Of a stretch of DNA of 20,961 nucleotides, positions 7,677-15,102 are shown in pieces. The position numbers and the translations under genes are program-made. Below the pieces are notes generated by a model. It saw only the letters and a list, made by a program, of their open reading frames with translations. It was not told the DNA's origin and made no database searches. Positions within the stretch are counted from its first letter, which is position 1. Each line of letters starts with the position of its first letter. The DNA comes from Minisyncoccota bacterium (GTDB lineage: Bacteria; Patescibacteriota; Minisyncoccia; UBA6257; 1-14-0-10-40-38), in contig SIBX01000009.1 of assembly GCA_009694925.1 (NCBI GenBank), positions 1 to 20,961 on the forward strand. The letters run 5' to 3'.

Positions 7677-8300
7677 ATGCCTAAAAAAATAATTTCAAAA
7701 GACAAGAGATTAGACAAAAAAGAAGTAAATCCTTATTGCGTAAAATTATCCATTGGAGTTTCTGGTGCGGCAGAGACTGGCTACTGTGCCATTGATGCAA
7801 TAGATAAAGCAGAGGCAGTTGGCCGCGAAATTGCTAAAAGAGGAATGATCTTAATAACCGGTGCAACAACGGGCATTCCATACTGGTCAGCCAAAGGAGC
7901 CAAAGAAGAAGGTGGAACAGTTATTGGTTATTCTCCTGCTGGTTCAGAATTAGCTCATGTTAAAACATATCACTTGCCATTAGATTATCACGACAGCATT
8001 GTTTATACCGGTCAGGAATATTCCGGGAGAAACTTGCTTTTAATGAAAGCCGCAAGTGGCATAATTTTTATTTGTGGAAGAATAGGAACTCTCAATGAAT
8101 TTACGATCGCATTTGAAAGCCAGAAGCCAATGGCTGTTTTAACTAAAACCGGAGGCGTTGCAGATATGGTTGAAGATATTGTAAAAAATTCTCATAGGGG
8201 AATGGGCAATATTATTTACTCAAGCGATCCCGTTGAGTTAGTTGATAAACTTATAGATATGATAGAAAAAGAAAGAAAATTCTTAGGGAATATATGCTAG
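7677..8300 (+). CDS. SLOG/LOG-like nucleotide-binding Rossmann protein (TIGR00725-like)
   Basis: A 207-residue protein with a Rossmann-like SLOG fold. Visible signatures are the first strand KLSIGVSGAAETG, the GMILITGATTGIPYWSAKGA loop (about 58-77, where family members read GGxxGxM), and GRIGTLNEF at about 138-146, which stands for the PGGxGTxxE of LOG phosphoribohydrolases. The catalytic-loop glycine pair is replaced by GR and the second motif lacks arginine next to the glutamate, so cytokinin-type hydrolase activity is uncertain; a nucleotide-sensing role is an alternative. The stop is followed after six bases by the next gene, so at least two genes (this and the small barrel protein) are probably one operon, continuing into the permease through an overlapping stop/start. 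Confidence 0.72.
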   Translation: MPKKIISKDKRLDKKEVNPYCVKLSIGVSGAAETGYCAIDAIDKAEAVGREIAKRGMILITGATTGIPYWSAKGAKEEGGTVIGYSPAGSELAHVKTYHLPLDYHDSIVYTGQEYSGRNLLLMKAASGIIFICGRIGTLNEFTIAFESQKPMAVLTKTGGVADMVEDIVKNSHRGMGNIIYSSDPVELVDKLIDMIEKERKFLGNIC

Positions 8301-8306
8301 GGTAAA

Positions 8307-8660
8307 ATGATTAAAAGATCTAAAAAAACAAAAAAAATAGCATCCAAGCCTAAAACAAAAAAGAAGGCTTTAAAAAAATCGGTTACAAAAATCAAAAAAG
8401 TTGAAAATTTAGGCAAACCGATAGGCGTAGTCACTCATTTTTATAACAAAATAAAAGTAGCCATTTTCAAATTTAAAAAACTCATAAAAATCGGGACAAA
8501 AATAAGAATTAAAGGCGCTACGACAAATTTTGAAGAAGTTTTAAAATCAATTCAGATAGACCATAAAAGCGTCATGATCGCCCCTAAAGGCAAGTTTATT
8601 GGTATCAAGGTTGCTAAGCGTGCCAGAGTTGGCGATTTAGTTTACGAAATTAAGAAATAA
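8307..8660 (+). CDS. Small translation-factor-like beta-barrel protein with Lys-rich tail
   Basis: A 117-residue basic protein. The first 45 or so residues are a lysine-rich unstructured stretch (KKTKKIASKPKTKKKALKK), probably contacting RNA or ribosomes. The rest (GKPIGVVTHFYNKIKVAIF to the end) matches the beta-barrel of EF-Tu domain 2-like proteins: alternating strands, a KIGTKIRIKG turn, and the closing VAKRARVGDLVYEI. Proteins of this build are commonly annotated as translation elongation factor-like in CPR genomes. No GTPase domain, so it is not an elongation factor itself. Its TAA overlaps the permease ATG by one base (TAATG), which suggests translational coupling. Confidence 0.68.
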   Translation: MIKRSKKTKKIASKPKTKKKALKKSVTKIKKVENLGKPIGVVTHFYNKIKVAIFKFKKLIKIGTKIRIKGATTNFEEVLKSIQIDHKSVMIAPKGKFIGIKVAKRARVGDLVYEIKK

Positions 8661-9823
8661 TGTATAAGAATTTTTTTCTTCCAGCAGGTATTCTCTCTGG
8701 CACAATCATCGGTGCCGGAGTTTTTGCACTTCCATACGTTTTTAAAAGTTCAGGTATTTTGCTCGGACTTTTATTTTTGGGAATAAGTATTTGGGCATTT
8801 TGCCTAATCCATTTAATGTATGCAGATATTATAAAAAGAACTCCGGGCAATCATCGCTTCGTTGGCTACACCAAAATGTATTTAGGGAAATACGCCTTTA
8901 TATCATCAATTTTTATAGGAGTTGTAGAGATGATTTTGGTTATGGTTATTTATTTGATTCTTTCAGAAAGTTTCATAAATTTAATCTATCCAGAAGCCAG
9001 CCAGATTTTCAAAGTTTTAATATTTTGGCTACTCGGGTCATTCGCAATATTTTTTAATGTCAAAAAATTAGCTTTCACAGAATTTTTAATAACTGGGGGA
9101 ATAATAGTCATCATCATTTCTACATTTATTTACGGATTTAAAAACTTATTTCAAATAGATTTTACTTTTCCATTTTTTTCAGCCGAAGGCGGATCCGCCC
9201 CCGGCGGAAAAAATATTTTCTTTCCCCTGGGTCCAATTCTTTTTGCTTTGTCTGGATCGGTTGCCATTCCTTCGCTGGTTGATTATTTTAGAATTCTTAA
9301 AAGCAATAATTCTGATAAAAATCTAAAGAAATCCGTTTCTTTAGGAACGATAATTCCTGGGATAGTTTATGCCATTTTTATTTTCGGGGTACTAAGTCTT
9401 TCTAAGGTTGTTTCTGAAGACTCTGTTTCCGGTTTAATAGGCAACGTTTCGCCGATATTTCTCTTTGTTTTGGGAATATTAGGAATTCTATGTCTTTGGA
9501 GTTCATATATAGTGGTTGGTCTCAATATTTTTAATATTTTAAGATTTGATTTAAAAATCAGAAAATCTTTAAGATTTTTTATGGTAGTTTTTCTGCCGAT
9601 TATTCTTTATGTCGCAGGTTTGAGAAACTTCATTCTTTTAACGGGTATTATTGGAGGAATTTTCTTAAGTATCGAATGTATCTTTATAATTCTTATCTGG
9701 CTCAAGATGAATAGGGGAAATATCGGCAAATCAATTTTTAAAAGACAAAATAACATATCCATTGTTTTTTTATTTTTAATTTTTAGCATAGCCATCATCT
9801 TTGAATTAAAAAACTGGTTTTAA
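8660..9823 (+). CDS. Amino-acid permease, aromatic/hydroxy amino-acid type, with a palindromic-repeat insertion
   Basis: A 387-residue integral membrane protein with about 10-11 hydrophobic segments. The N-terminus ILSGTIIGAGVFALPYVF (about 8-25) is the hallmark of the AAAP/HAAAP families (Na+ or H+ coupled uptake of amino acids such as Trp, Tyr or Ser), with GxIIGAGxxxLP lining the substrate site. Later blocks such as GPILFALSGSVAIPSL and GLNIFNIL fit the family. Residues about 174-183 (AEGGSAPGGK) are encoded by a GC-rich palindrome unlike the rest of the gene and lie in a loop between membrane segments; the reading frame is kept. The start overlaps the stop of the preceding gene. Substrate cannot be fixed from sequence. 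Confidence 0.8.
   Translation: MYKNFFLPAGILSGTIIGAGVFALPYVFKSSGILLGLLFLGISIWAFCLIHLMYADIIKRTPGNHRFVGYTKMYLGKYAFISSIFIGVVEMILVMVIYLILSESFINLIYPEASQIFKVLIFWLLGSFAIFFNVKKLAFTEFLITGGIIVIIISTFIYGFKNLFQIDFTFPFFSAEGGSAPGGKNIFFPLGPILFALSGSVAIPSLVDYFRILKSNNSDKNLKKSVSLGTIIPGIVYAIFIFGVLSLSKVVSEDSVSGLIGNVSPIFLFVLGILGILCLWSSYIVVGLNIFNILRFDLKIRKSLRFFMVVFLPIILYVAGLRNFILLTGIIGGIFLSIECIFIILIWLKMNRGNIGKSIFKRQNNISIVFLFLIFSIAIIFELKNWF
9182..9205. repeat. GC-rich imperfect palindrome inserted in the permease gene
   Basis: A 24-base inverted repeat centred on GGCGGATCCGCC, with outer GCCG/CGGC arms and one two-base mismatch. It is a sharp GC block inside an AT-rich gene and adds in-frame codons. It looks like a copy of a dispersed palindromic element; the copy number cannot be checked here. 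Confidence 0.6.
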
Positions 9824-9824
9824 A

Positions 9825-11267
9825 ATGAAATACATTCAAAATTTTAAAAACAAGATCTGGCCATTACTCAATAGTCTATTTATCTTTCTTTCGGTTGTTT
9901 CAATCTTTATAAATCGCAGAATTCTATTAAAAAGCTTTTCAAATATTCCGCACGATTATCAATCTATTTTCATTAATTTCAGCGATATAGCCATAATTTT
10001 ATTTTTAATCTATTTCTTATTTTATTTAGCTTTAAATAAAAGAATTTTTTCTGAATTCAAAGATTATATAAGACATTTTAAATATTTAATTCTTATCGGA
10101 TTAGGTTTTATTTTATTCTCTAAAACTTCAACATTATTTTCTCCAATACCAATTTTTTCTCTAGTGTCTCTTATTAGAATTTACTTAATTTTTCTATATT
10201 CATTTTCCTTAGGATTTTTATTGTCAGATAGGGGACTTTTAAAAAGATTTTTAATTCTGATAGTTTCTTTCGGAGTTTTTAATTCTTTAATTGCAACCTA
10301 TCAATTCTTTGCATTTAAAAGTTTCGGCTTGCAGTTTATCGGGGAGCCAGTTTTAAGTTTTCTTCCCGGTATCAGCAAGGTCGCTTTCCCAGGAACTATC
10401 CTTATTCGTGGCTATGGTCTTTTCTCTCATCCAAACATTTTAGGCGCCTATTTGTTTCTATGCATAATGGTTTGCGTTTATTTCATAGAGAAAATAGTAG
10501 ACAATGTCATTCCCGCGAAGGCGGGAATCCAGAAAATTATCAAACTGCTTCTTGCAGAAATATCTTTAGTCTTATTAGTTTTTGGATTAGTAGTCAGCTT
10601 TTCCAGATCTGCAATTTTGGTTTCAATTGTCGCCCTTGCGATGTTCTTTTTTCTTAAACTTAGAAATTCTGCCTCATCTGTCATTCCCGCGAAGGCGGGA
10701 ATCCATAAAAGAATCTTCGGCATATTTTCAATAGTATTCAGTATTTTTATTGCTTCTTTTATATTGGGCGATATTATCTTGCCAAGATTTCAGGGTCTAG
10801 TTGGAAGCGAGGCTTTTGTCGATAGGATAAAGTATTCTCAAATGGCTCTACAGACCATAAAACAACATCCAATCTTGGGGATTGGGATCGGGGGCGGAGT
10901 ATCTTATTTTTTAAAGAATAATATCTATTCTATGTTTGGTTTTAATAATTCTTGGCAATTTGAGCCTGTTCATAATTTATATTTAATAATTATGCTAGAA
11001 ATAGGTCTTTTCGGTCTTTTCTTTTTCCTTCTATTTATATTTAATTTGCTAATTAGAATTTCAAAATTAATCTTTAAAAAATCAGATAACAAATTAGCGC
11101 TAATTTTATGTCTTTCGGTTCTGGTAGGCAATCTAACGCTAGGAATTTTTGATCATTATTTCTGGGATTCATCCTCCGGCATCCTCATTTTTTGGACCGC
11201 AATCACAATTTCTCTTTCCATAATCTTTTCCAATCGCCAAAGGAAAATGCAAGACATTGTCTATTAA
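9825..11267 (+). CDS. O-antigen-ligase-family membrane protein (Wzy_C-like) with two in-frame palindromic insertions
   Basis: A 480-residue polytopic protein with about 11-12 hydrophobic segments. The family region is seen in the large loop and flanks: VSFSRSAILVSIVALAMFF, then HPILGIGIGGGVSYFL with a following EPVHNLYLIIMLEIGLFGLF, which match the WaaL/Wzy polymerase-ligase signature (RSA.., GxGxG, HNxxL). The expected role is attachment or polymerisation of surface glycans at the outer side of the membrane; in CPR it may act on S-layer or exopolysaccharide glycans (inference). Two identical palindromic elements add VIPAKAGIQ (228-236) and VIPAKAGIH (286-294) in soluble loops without breaking the frame. 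The ATG lies one base after the permease stop, so both genes are likely co-expressed. The start context has no Shine-Dalgarno. Confidence 0.77.
   Translation: MKYIQNFKNKIWPLLNSLFIFLSVVSIFINRRILLKSFSNIPHDYQSIFINFSDIAIILFLIYFLFYLALNKRIFSEFKDYIRHFKYLILIGLGFILFSKTSTLFSPIPIFSLVSLIRIYLIFLYSFSLGFLLSDRGLLKRFLILIVSFGVFNSLIATYQFFAFKSFGLQFIGEPVLSFLPGISKVAFPGTILIRGYGLFSHPNILGAYLFLCIMVCVYFIEKIVDNVIPAKAGIQKIIKLLLAEISLVLLVFGLVVSFSRSAILVSIVALAMFFFLKLRNSASSVIPAKAGIHKRIFGIFSIVFSIFIASFILGDIILPRFQGLVGSEAFVDRIKYSQMALQTIKQHPILGIGIGGGVSYFLKNNIYSMFGFNNSWQFEPVHNLYLIIMLEIGLFGLFFFLLFIFNLLIRISKLIFKKSDNKLALILCLSVLVGNLTLGIFDHYFWDSSSGILIFWTAITISLSIIFSNRQRKMQDIVY
10506..10532. repeat. Palindromic element copy 1 (VIPAKAGIQ-encoding)
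   Basis: Core ATTCCCGC-GAAG-GCGGGAAT is an 8-bp perfect stem with a GAAG loop, flanked by GTC and CCAG. It encodes VIPAKAGIQ in frame. The same element with the same orientation and frame recurs 174 bases later. The form resembles the widespread dRS3-like ATTCCC-n-GGGAAT repeats. Confidence 0.88.
10680..10706. repeat. Palindromic element copy 2 (VIPAKAGIH-encoding)
   Basis: Identical core to the copy at 10506 over at least 25 bases; the last codon is CAT instead of CAG. Encodes VIPAKAGIH in frame in a loop of the O-antigen-ligase-like protein. Confidence 0.88.
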
Positions 11268-11271
11268 TCAT

Positions 11272-11299
11272 TTCACATTTTAGTTTTTACATTTATACT
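11272..11299 (+). promoter_or_regulatory. Promoter of half-MFS gene, leaderless
   Basis: TTCACA at 11272-11277 and TATACT at 11294-11299, spacing 16. The -10 box ends 7 bases before the ATG at 11306, so the mRNA should start at or next to the A of the ATG. Confidence 0.55.
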
Positions 11300-11305
11300 T
11301 AAACC

Positions 11306-11947
11306 ATGCTTAAACACATCAACAAAATAATAAAATATATGGTTGCGAGCGATTTCTTCTTTAACTCTGCATTCGCTTCTTTCGCTCCATTTTTCTCAAT
11401 TTTTATAACCGATCAAATAGATGGAGGATCTATTAAAATTGCTGGTTTTGTATCTGCGACTTATTGGGTGGTAAAGTCCGTTCTTCAGCTCCCAATCGCA
11501 AAATTCTTAGATAAAGTAGACGGCGAGCGCACTCAATTCTGGGCAGTTTTTTGGGGATATTTATTAAGCGGCTTCGTGCCAATAATGTATGCTTTTTCAA
11601 CTAAGCCGTGGCACTTATATGTTGTAGAGATTTTTTTGGCAATATGTATGGCTTGGGCAGTTCCAGCCTGGTACAATCTTTTCACTAAGCACGTTGATAG
11701 GAAAAAAGTCAGTTTCGAATGGAGTTTGGAATCTGTCTTTGCTGTTGGAGTAGCAACATCCCTTGCAACAGCAGTCGGCGGATACTACGCAGATCTATAT
11801 GGTTTTCAAGTGATATTTTTATGCTCAGGAATCTTAGCGGTAAGTTCAGCTTTTCTCTTCCTTCCTTTGAAGAACAGTTTTCCTCACATAAAGAGTGAAA
11901 TTTCTTTTGAAAGAAATTTCGGAGAAAAACATCATAAAATCCACTAA
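11306..11947 (+). CDS. Half-size MFS-like membrane protein
   Basis: A 213-residue protein with about six hydrophobic segments. The layout is that of the N-terminal half of a major facilitator transporter: a first helix after MVASDFFFNSAFASFAPFF, a loop between helices 2 and 3 with AKFLDKVDGERTQFW, and a helix 4-6 block ending in FLFLPLKN. A full MFS transporter has 12 helices and about 400 residues; here the protein stops after the sixth helix with a charged tail (SEISFERNFGEKHHKIH). No second-half remnant is seen downstream before polX at 11987. It is either a genuine half transporter that dimerises or a truncated gene. A good -10 box at the ATG suggests it is expressed. Substrate unknown. 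Confidence 0.68.
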   Translation: MLKHINKIIKYMVASDFFFNSAFASFAPFFSIFITDQIDGGSIKIAGFVSATYWVVKSVLQLPIAKFLDKVDGERTQFWAVFWGYLLSGFVPIMYAFSTKPWHLYVVEIFLAICMAWAVPAWYNLFTKHVDRKKVSFEWSLESVFAVGVATSLATAVGGYYADLYGFQVIFLCSGILAVSSAFLFLPLKNSFPHIKSEISFERNFGEKHHKIH

Positions 11948-11950
11948 GTT

Positions 11951-11983
11951 CTAAACCCTATTGGCTAGTGGCTAAACCCTAAT
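11951..11983. repeat. CTAAACCCTA direct repeat, intergenic element
   Basis: Two copies of CTAAACCCTA (11951-11960 and 11972-11981) flank TTGGCTAGTGG, just before the polX start. A similar string (CCCTAAACCCTAG with GCTATTGGCTATACCC) lies at 18802-18858. Looks like a dispersed intergenic repeat. Confidence 0.45.
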
Positions 11984-11986
11984 TAT

Positions 11987-13732
11987 ATGGTCAATCAAAT
12001 CATCGCCGAAATATTCCAAGAAATAGGGGAGTATCTTGATATGCAGGATGTTCCTTTTAAGCCCCGCGCCTATGAAAAAGCTAGTGAAACAATAGCTTCT
12101 TTAAGTTTTGATTTGGGCGATGTTTATAAAAAGGGTGGAATTAAAGCTCTGGAAGAAATCCCAGGCATAGGAGTAAGTACAGGAGAAAAAATAGAAGAAT
12201 ATTTAAAAACTGGCAAGATAAAATTTTATGAAGAACTAAAGAAAAAAACTCCAGTTGATTTAACTAATCTTAGGCGCGTTGGCGGACTAGGCCCAAAAAA
12301 AATAAAGGCGCTCTATAAAAAGTTAAATATTAAAAATTTAGAAGAATTAGAAAACGCTGCCAAGGCGGGGAAAATTAAGTCCCTAGAAGGTTTTGGCGCC
12401 AAAAGCGAAGAAAATGTATTAAAAGGCATAGAATTTCTTAAAAGATCTAAGGGCAGATTTTTATATGGCTATTTATCTTCCGAGATAAAAAATATCGAAA
12501 ACAATCTAAAAAAAATAAAAGGCGTAACCAGGCTAGATATCGTGGGCTCCATCAGAAGAAGAAAAGAAACCATAGGCGATGTGGATATTTTAATTGAATC
12601 TAAAAACAGCGCTCCCATTATGGATTTTTTCACCAGCATGGACAATGTTCTTCAGATTTTAGCCAAAGGCGAGACAAAGTCTGCTGTTTTATTAAAGTCT
12701 GGTATTCAAGTCGATTTGAGGGTGGTAGATAAAAAATCCTATGGCGCAGCTTTAAGTTATTTTACGGGCTCAAAAGATCATAACGTTGCCTTAAGAAAGG
12801 TTGCGATAGGGTACGGAATGAAGCTTAACGAATATGGTCTTTATAAAATTTTAGATAATGGCGAAGAAAAATATATCGCCGGCGAAACAGAAGAAGATAT
12901 TTATTCCAATCTAGGAATGCAATATATTTCTCCAGAACTTAGAGAAAACAGGGGAGAAATAGAGTTGGCTCGCGCCAAAAAACTTCCCAAACTAATAAAT
13001 TACGGAGATCTGAAAGGCGATCTTCAAGTTCAGACCAATTGGACAGATGGAGACGCTTCCATAGAAGAAATGGCCAATGCCGCAATTAAATATGGCTTAG
13101 AATATATCGCCATAACTGATCACACAAAAAGACTGGCCATGACCAACGGCTTGAATGAGAAAAGAATTCTGGAACAAACAAAAGAAATTGATAAGCTCAA
13201 TAAAAAACTAGAAAAAGAAGGCGTAAACTTCAAAATCCTAAAAAGCACTGAGTGCGACATCTTAGAAGATGGCTCATTGGATATGCCAGATGAAATCCTT
13301 AAACAATTAGATATTGTTTCAATTTCTGTGCACTCGTTATTTAACTTGTCAGAAAAAGAGCAGACAGAAAGAATTAAAAAGGCGATGAATAATCCCTATG
13401 TAAATATTTTCTTTCATCCGACTGGTCGTAGATTGGGCAAACGTGATCCATATGCCGTCTCTATTCCAGAGATAATAAAGTATGCCAAAGAAAAGGGGAT
13501 TGTTTTAGAAATTAACTCCCAACCAGAAAGACTAGATTTAAACGACGAATATATAAAAATGTGCGTTGAATCAGGGGTAAAAATGTCTATAGATTCCGAT
13601 GCTCACTCGGTTAGTCATTTTCCATACTTAGATTTAGGCATTGGCCTCGCTCGTCGCGGCTGGGCAAAAAAAGAAGACATCATTAATACTTTACCAGTGG
13701 GCGAGATGCTTAAATCATTGAAACGCTCTTAG
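11987..13732 (+). CDS. polX: DNA polymerase X with C-terminal PHP domain
   Basis: A 581-residue repair polymerase for gap filling in base-excision repair. The N-terminal 8-kDa-like part and helix-hairpin-helix motifs (EEIPGIGVSTGEKI at about 56-69, RVGGLGPKKIKALYKKL at about 97-113) bind DNA. The palm has GS at 187-188 and GDVDILIE (D198, D200) with a third acidic residue in QVDLRVV (D243), so polymerase catalysis should be intact. The PHP domain starts near 345. Its first metal motif, usually HxH in DLHxHxxxSDG, reads DLQVQTNWTDG, while ITDHTKR, SVHSLF, FFHPTGR and SDAHSVSHF are retained. The 3'-5' exonuclease or phosphatase activity given by that site may be changed. The ATG follows AT-rich sequence with no Shine-Dalgarno. 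No terminator seen after the stop; a short repeat region follows. Confidence 0.92.
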   Translation: MVNQIIAEIFQEIGEYLDMQDVPFKPRAYEKASETIASLSFDLGDVYKKGGIKALEEIPGIGVSTGEKIEEYLKTGKIKFYEELKKKTPVDLTNLRRVGGLGPKKIKALYKKLNIKNLEELENAAKAGKIKSLEGFGAKSEENVLKGIEFLKRSKGRFLYGYLSSEIKNIENNLKKIKGVTRLDIVGSIRRRKETIGDVDILIESKNSAPIMDFFTSMDNVLQILAKGETKSAVLLKSGIQVDLRVVDKKSYGAALSYFTGSKDHNVALRKVAIGYGMKLNEYGLYKILDNGEEKYIAGETEEDIYSNLGMQYISPELRENRGEIELARAKKLPKLINYGDLKGDLQVQTNWTDGDASIEEMANAAIKYGLEYIAITDHTKRLAMTNGLNEKRILEQTKEIDKLNKKLEKEGVNFKILKSTECDILEDGSLDMPDEILKQLDIVSISVHSLFNLSEKEQTERIKKAMNNPYVNIFFHPTGRRLGKRDPYAVSIPEIIKYAKEKGIVLEINSQPERLDLNDEYIKMCVESGVKMSIDSDAHSVSHFPYLDLGIGLARRGWAKKEDIINTLPVGEMLKSLKRS

Positions 13733-13752
13733 TTTTTACTATTGCCCAATCC

Positions 13753-13796
13753 CTGTCCGTCAACTGGCGGAACATAAGGGCCTATCTGTCCGTCAG
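13753..13796. repeat. CTGTCCGTCA repeat region with small hairpin
   Basis: CTGTCCGTCA occurs at 13753-13762 and 13786-13795; the first copy forms TCCGTC-aact-GGCGGA, a six-pair hairpin (one wobble). No T-tract follows, so it is not called a terminator; it resembles a dispersed intergenic element. Confidence 0.45.
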
Positions 13797-13821
13797 GCTT
13801 CCTAAAACGCTGAATATCTGT

Positions 13822-13827
13822 TATACT
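13822..13827 (+). promoter_or_regulatory. -10 box of Nudix gene, near-leaderless mRNA
   Basis: TATACT ends 10 bases before the ATG at 13838, giving a leader of only a few bases. No Shine-Dalgarno. Confidence 0.5.
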
Positions 13828-13837
13828 GTAAATATAA

Positions 13838-14482
13838 ATGAAAAAAGTGATATCTGCCGGGATTGTTATCTTTAGGCAGACCGAAGAGGGAATCAAATTC
13901 TTGATTTTGTATCACGGCAGGAACTACTGGAATTTTCCAAAGGGTAAAATAGAAGGCGATGAAAGAAGTTGGCAGACCGCCTTCAGAGAAGTTAGAGAAG
14001 AAACCGGTTTAAAAAGTTCCGAACTTAAGCTTATTGGCAATTTTAAAACTTACGAAAAATTCGTCTATCGCGAAGGTCCAGACGATATTTTCAAAATTGT
14101 CATACTTTATCTTGCCGAAACTACTCAATCTACAATAATTCTGAAAGAATACCATGAAGGATATGGTTGGTTTACTTTGCCTGAAGCCAAGCGTATTTTG
14201 GCTAAATATAAATACTCAATCAAAATTTTAGAAAAAGCCTATGCTTACATTAAAAAACCAGAAGAACTTCAAGCCGAAAACGCAAAACAAGAAAATCCTC
14301 AAACACAACCACATAGACCGCATTATGCAGGTAGTATCCGGCATCCCCAAAGGAGAAACTTTAACATACAAAGAAGTGGGCACTATCGCAGGCATCCCCA
14401 GGGGTTGGCGCCTAGTGGGACGAGTAATGAGCCAAAACCAGAACTACCAACAAGTCCCGTGCCACCGAGTAATCAAATCTAG
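13838..14482 (+). CDS. Nudix hydrolase (Ap4A-hydrolase-like) with out-of-frame C-terminal extension
   Basis: The first about 145 residues are a Nudix hydrolase of the diadenosine-tetraphosphatase type, cleaving dinucleoside polyphosphates or other NDP-X compounds. The Nudix box Gx5Ex7REVREETGL is complete at 36-58, with G36, E42, R50, E51, E54 and E55 in place, after NFPKGKIEGD. The domain should end around KAYAYIKK. The remaining residues, about 147-214 (rich in P, H, Q, R), are the translation of the next gene (MGMT type) in another frame, so they are probably not selected as protein; either the Nudix stop codon was lost or a frameshift moved the original end. Overlap with the MGMT gene is 242 bases. 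Near-leaderless start at 13838. Confidence 0.85.
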   Translation: MKKVISAGIVIFRQTEEGIKFLILYHGRNYWNFPKGKIEGDERSWQTAFREVREETGLKSSELKLIGNFKTYEKFVYREGPDDIFKIVILYLAETTQSTIILKEYHEGYGWFTLPEAKRILAKYKYSIKILEKAYAYIKKPEELQAENAKQENPQTQPHRPHYAGSIRHPQRRNFNIQRSGHYRRHPQGLAPSGTSNEPKPELPTSPVPPSNQI

Positions 14483-14579
14483 TGGAAAACTCAGCGGCTA
14501 TAATCGAGGAATTAATCTTAAAAAAGAATTACTCAAAAGCGAAGGAGTAAAAATAATAGGGAATAGAGTTAAAAAATAA
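14241..14579 (+). CDS. MGMT/ATL-type DNA-alkylation repair domain protein
   Basis: A 112-residue protein consisting of the DNA-binding/active-site domain of O6-methylguanine-DNA methyltransferase. Residues about 26-95 read IDRIMQVVSGIPKGETLTYK, then VGTIAGIPRGWRLVG with the arginine finger, and VPCHRVI at 72-78 with the alkyl-acceptor Cys74. Cys (not the Trp of inactive ATL proteins) suggests alkyl transfer is possible. The usual N-terminal domain of Ogt is absent, as in stand-alone domain proteins. The first 20 or so residues are basic and look like a random extension, so ATG at 14241 or an internal start (for example near residue 29) may be used. It lies in the frame after the Nudix gene, overlapping its last 242 bases, and ends in the perfect terminator at 14578. 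Confidence 0.8.
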   Translation: MLTLKNQKNFKPKTQNKKILKHNHIDRIMQVVSGIPKGETLTYKEVGTIAGIPRGWRLVGRVMSQNQNYQQVPCHRVIKSSGKLSGYNRGINLKKELLKSEGVKIIGNRVKK

Positions 14580-14603
14580 AAACACCCGATATCGGGTGTT
14601 TTT
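14578..14603. terminator. Perfect bidirectional hairpin terminator
   Basis: AAAAACACCCGAT followed directly by ATCGGGTGTTTTT: a 13-bp perfect palindrome (the centre must open as a small loop). It overlaps the stop of the MGMT gene (plus) and lies 5 bases from the rplT stop (minus), so it can end both. Confidence 0.88.
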
Positions 14604-14608
14604 ATTTT

Positions 14609-14956
14609 TTAAGCTTTGACGGATTCTACAATCTTTTTAAAAGCTTCTGGGTGATGTTCTGCAATATCAGCTAATATCTTTCTATCAATCTCAATTTTAT
14701 GTTTTTTGGTCTTAAAGATGAAATTTCCATAAGTCATTCCATTAAGTCTAGTTGCGGCATTAATCTTTGTTTGCCAAAGGGATCTCATTACTCTTTTTTC
14801 AACTTTTCTTCCTTGAAAGGCATGAGTCCAAGCATGAAGCAAGGCTTCTTTAGCTGCTCTCTCCTTAGATTTTCTGTCCCATCTAAAACCCTTAGTATAT
14901 TTAAGGATTTTATTACGCTTTTTAGTTGCTGTTTTGCCTCTCTTTACTCTTGTCAT
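14609..14956 (-). CDS. rplT: 50S ribosomal protein L20
   Basis: A 115-residue primary 23S rRNA-binding protein. The sequence begins MTRVKRG and has the family blocks KILKYTKGFRWDRK, AKEALLHAWTHAFQGRK, RSLWQTKINAATRLNGMTYG and DRKILADIAEHHPEAF. Length is normal (about 115-120). It is the last gene of infC-rpmI-rplT. L20 commonly autoregulates this operon by binding its mRNA; no such site is resolved here. The leader upstream of the ATG is AT-rich and lacks a clear Shine-Dalgarno. Confidence 0.97.
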   Translation of the reverse strand: MTRVKRGKTATKKRNKILKYTKGFRWDRKSKERAAKEALLHAWTHAFQGRKVEKRVMRSLWQTKINAATRLNGMTYGNFIFKTKKHKIEIDRKILADIAEHHPEAFKKIVESVKA

Positions 14957-15102
14957 TGTTTTTTAAATTAATCTAATTTTAATACCATTTTATTGTCTCA
15001 ACTATTAAGATGTTGTATCTTCACCTCTCGCACCCAACTTTATCATTTCTAAAAATGAAGGGGTGTCATATTTTTTTATATTCGTATGAATTAATATCGC
15101 TT

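Noticed and set aside
8791..9057. 88-codon plus frame inside the permease
   Set aside because: Out-of-frame shadow; the permease frame shows clear membrane helices and family motif.
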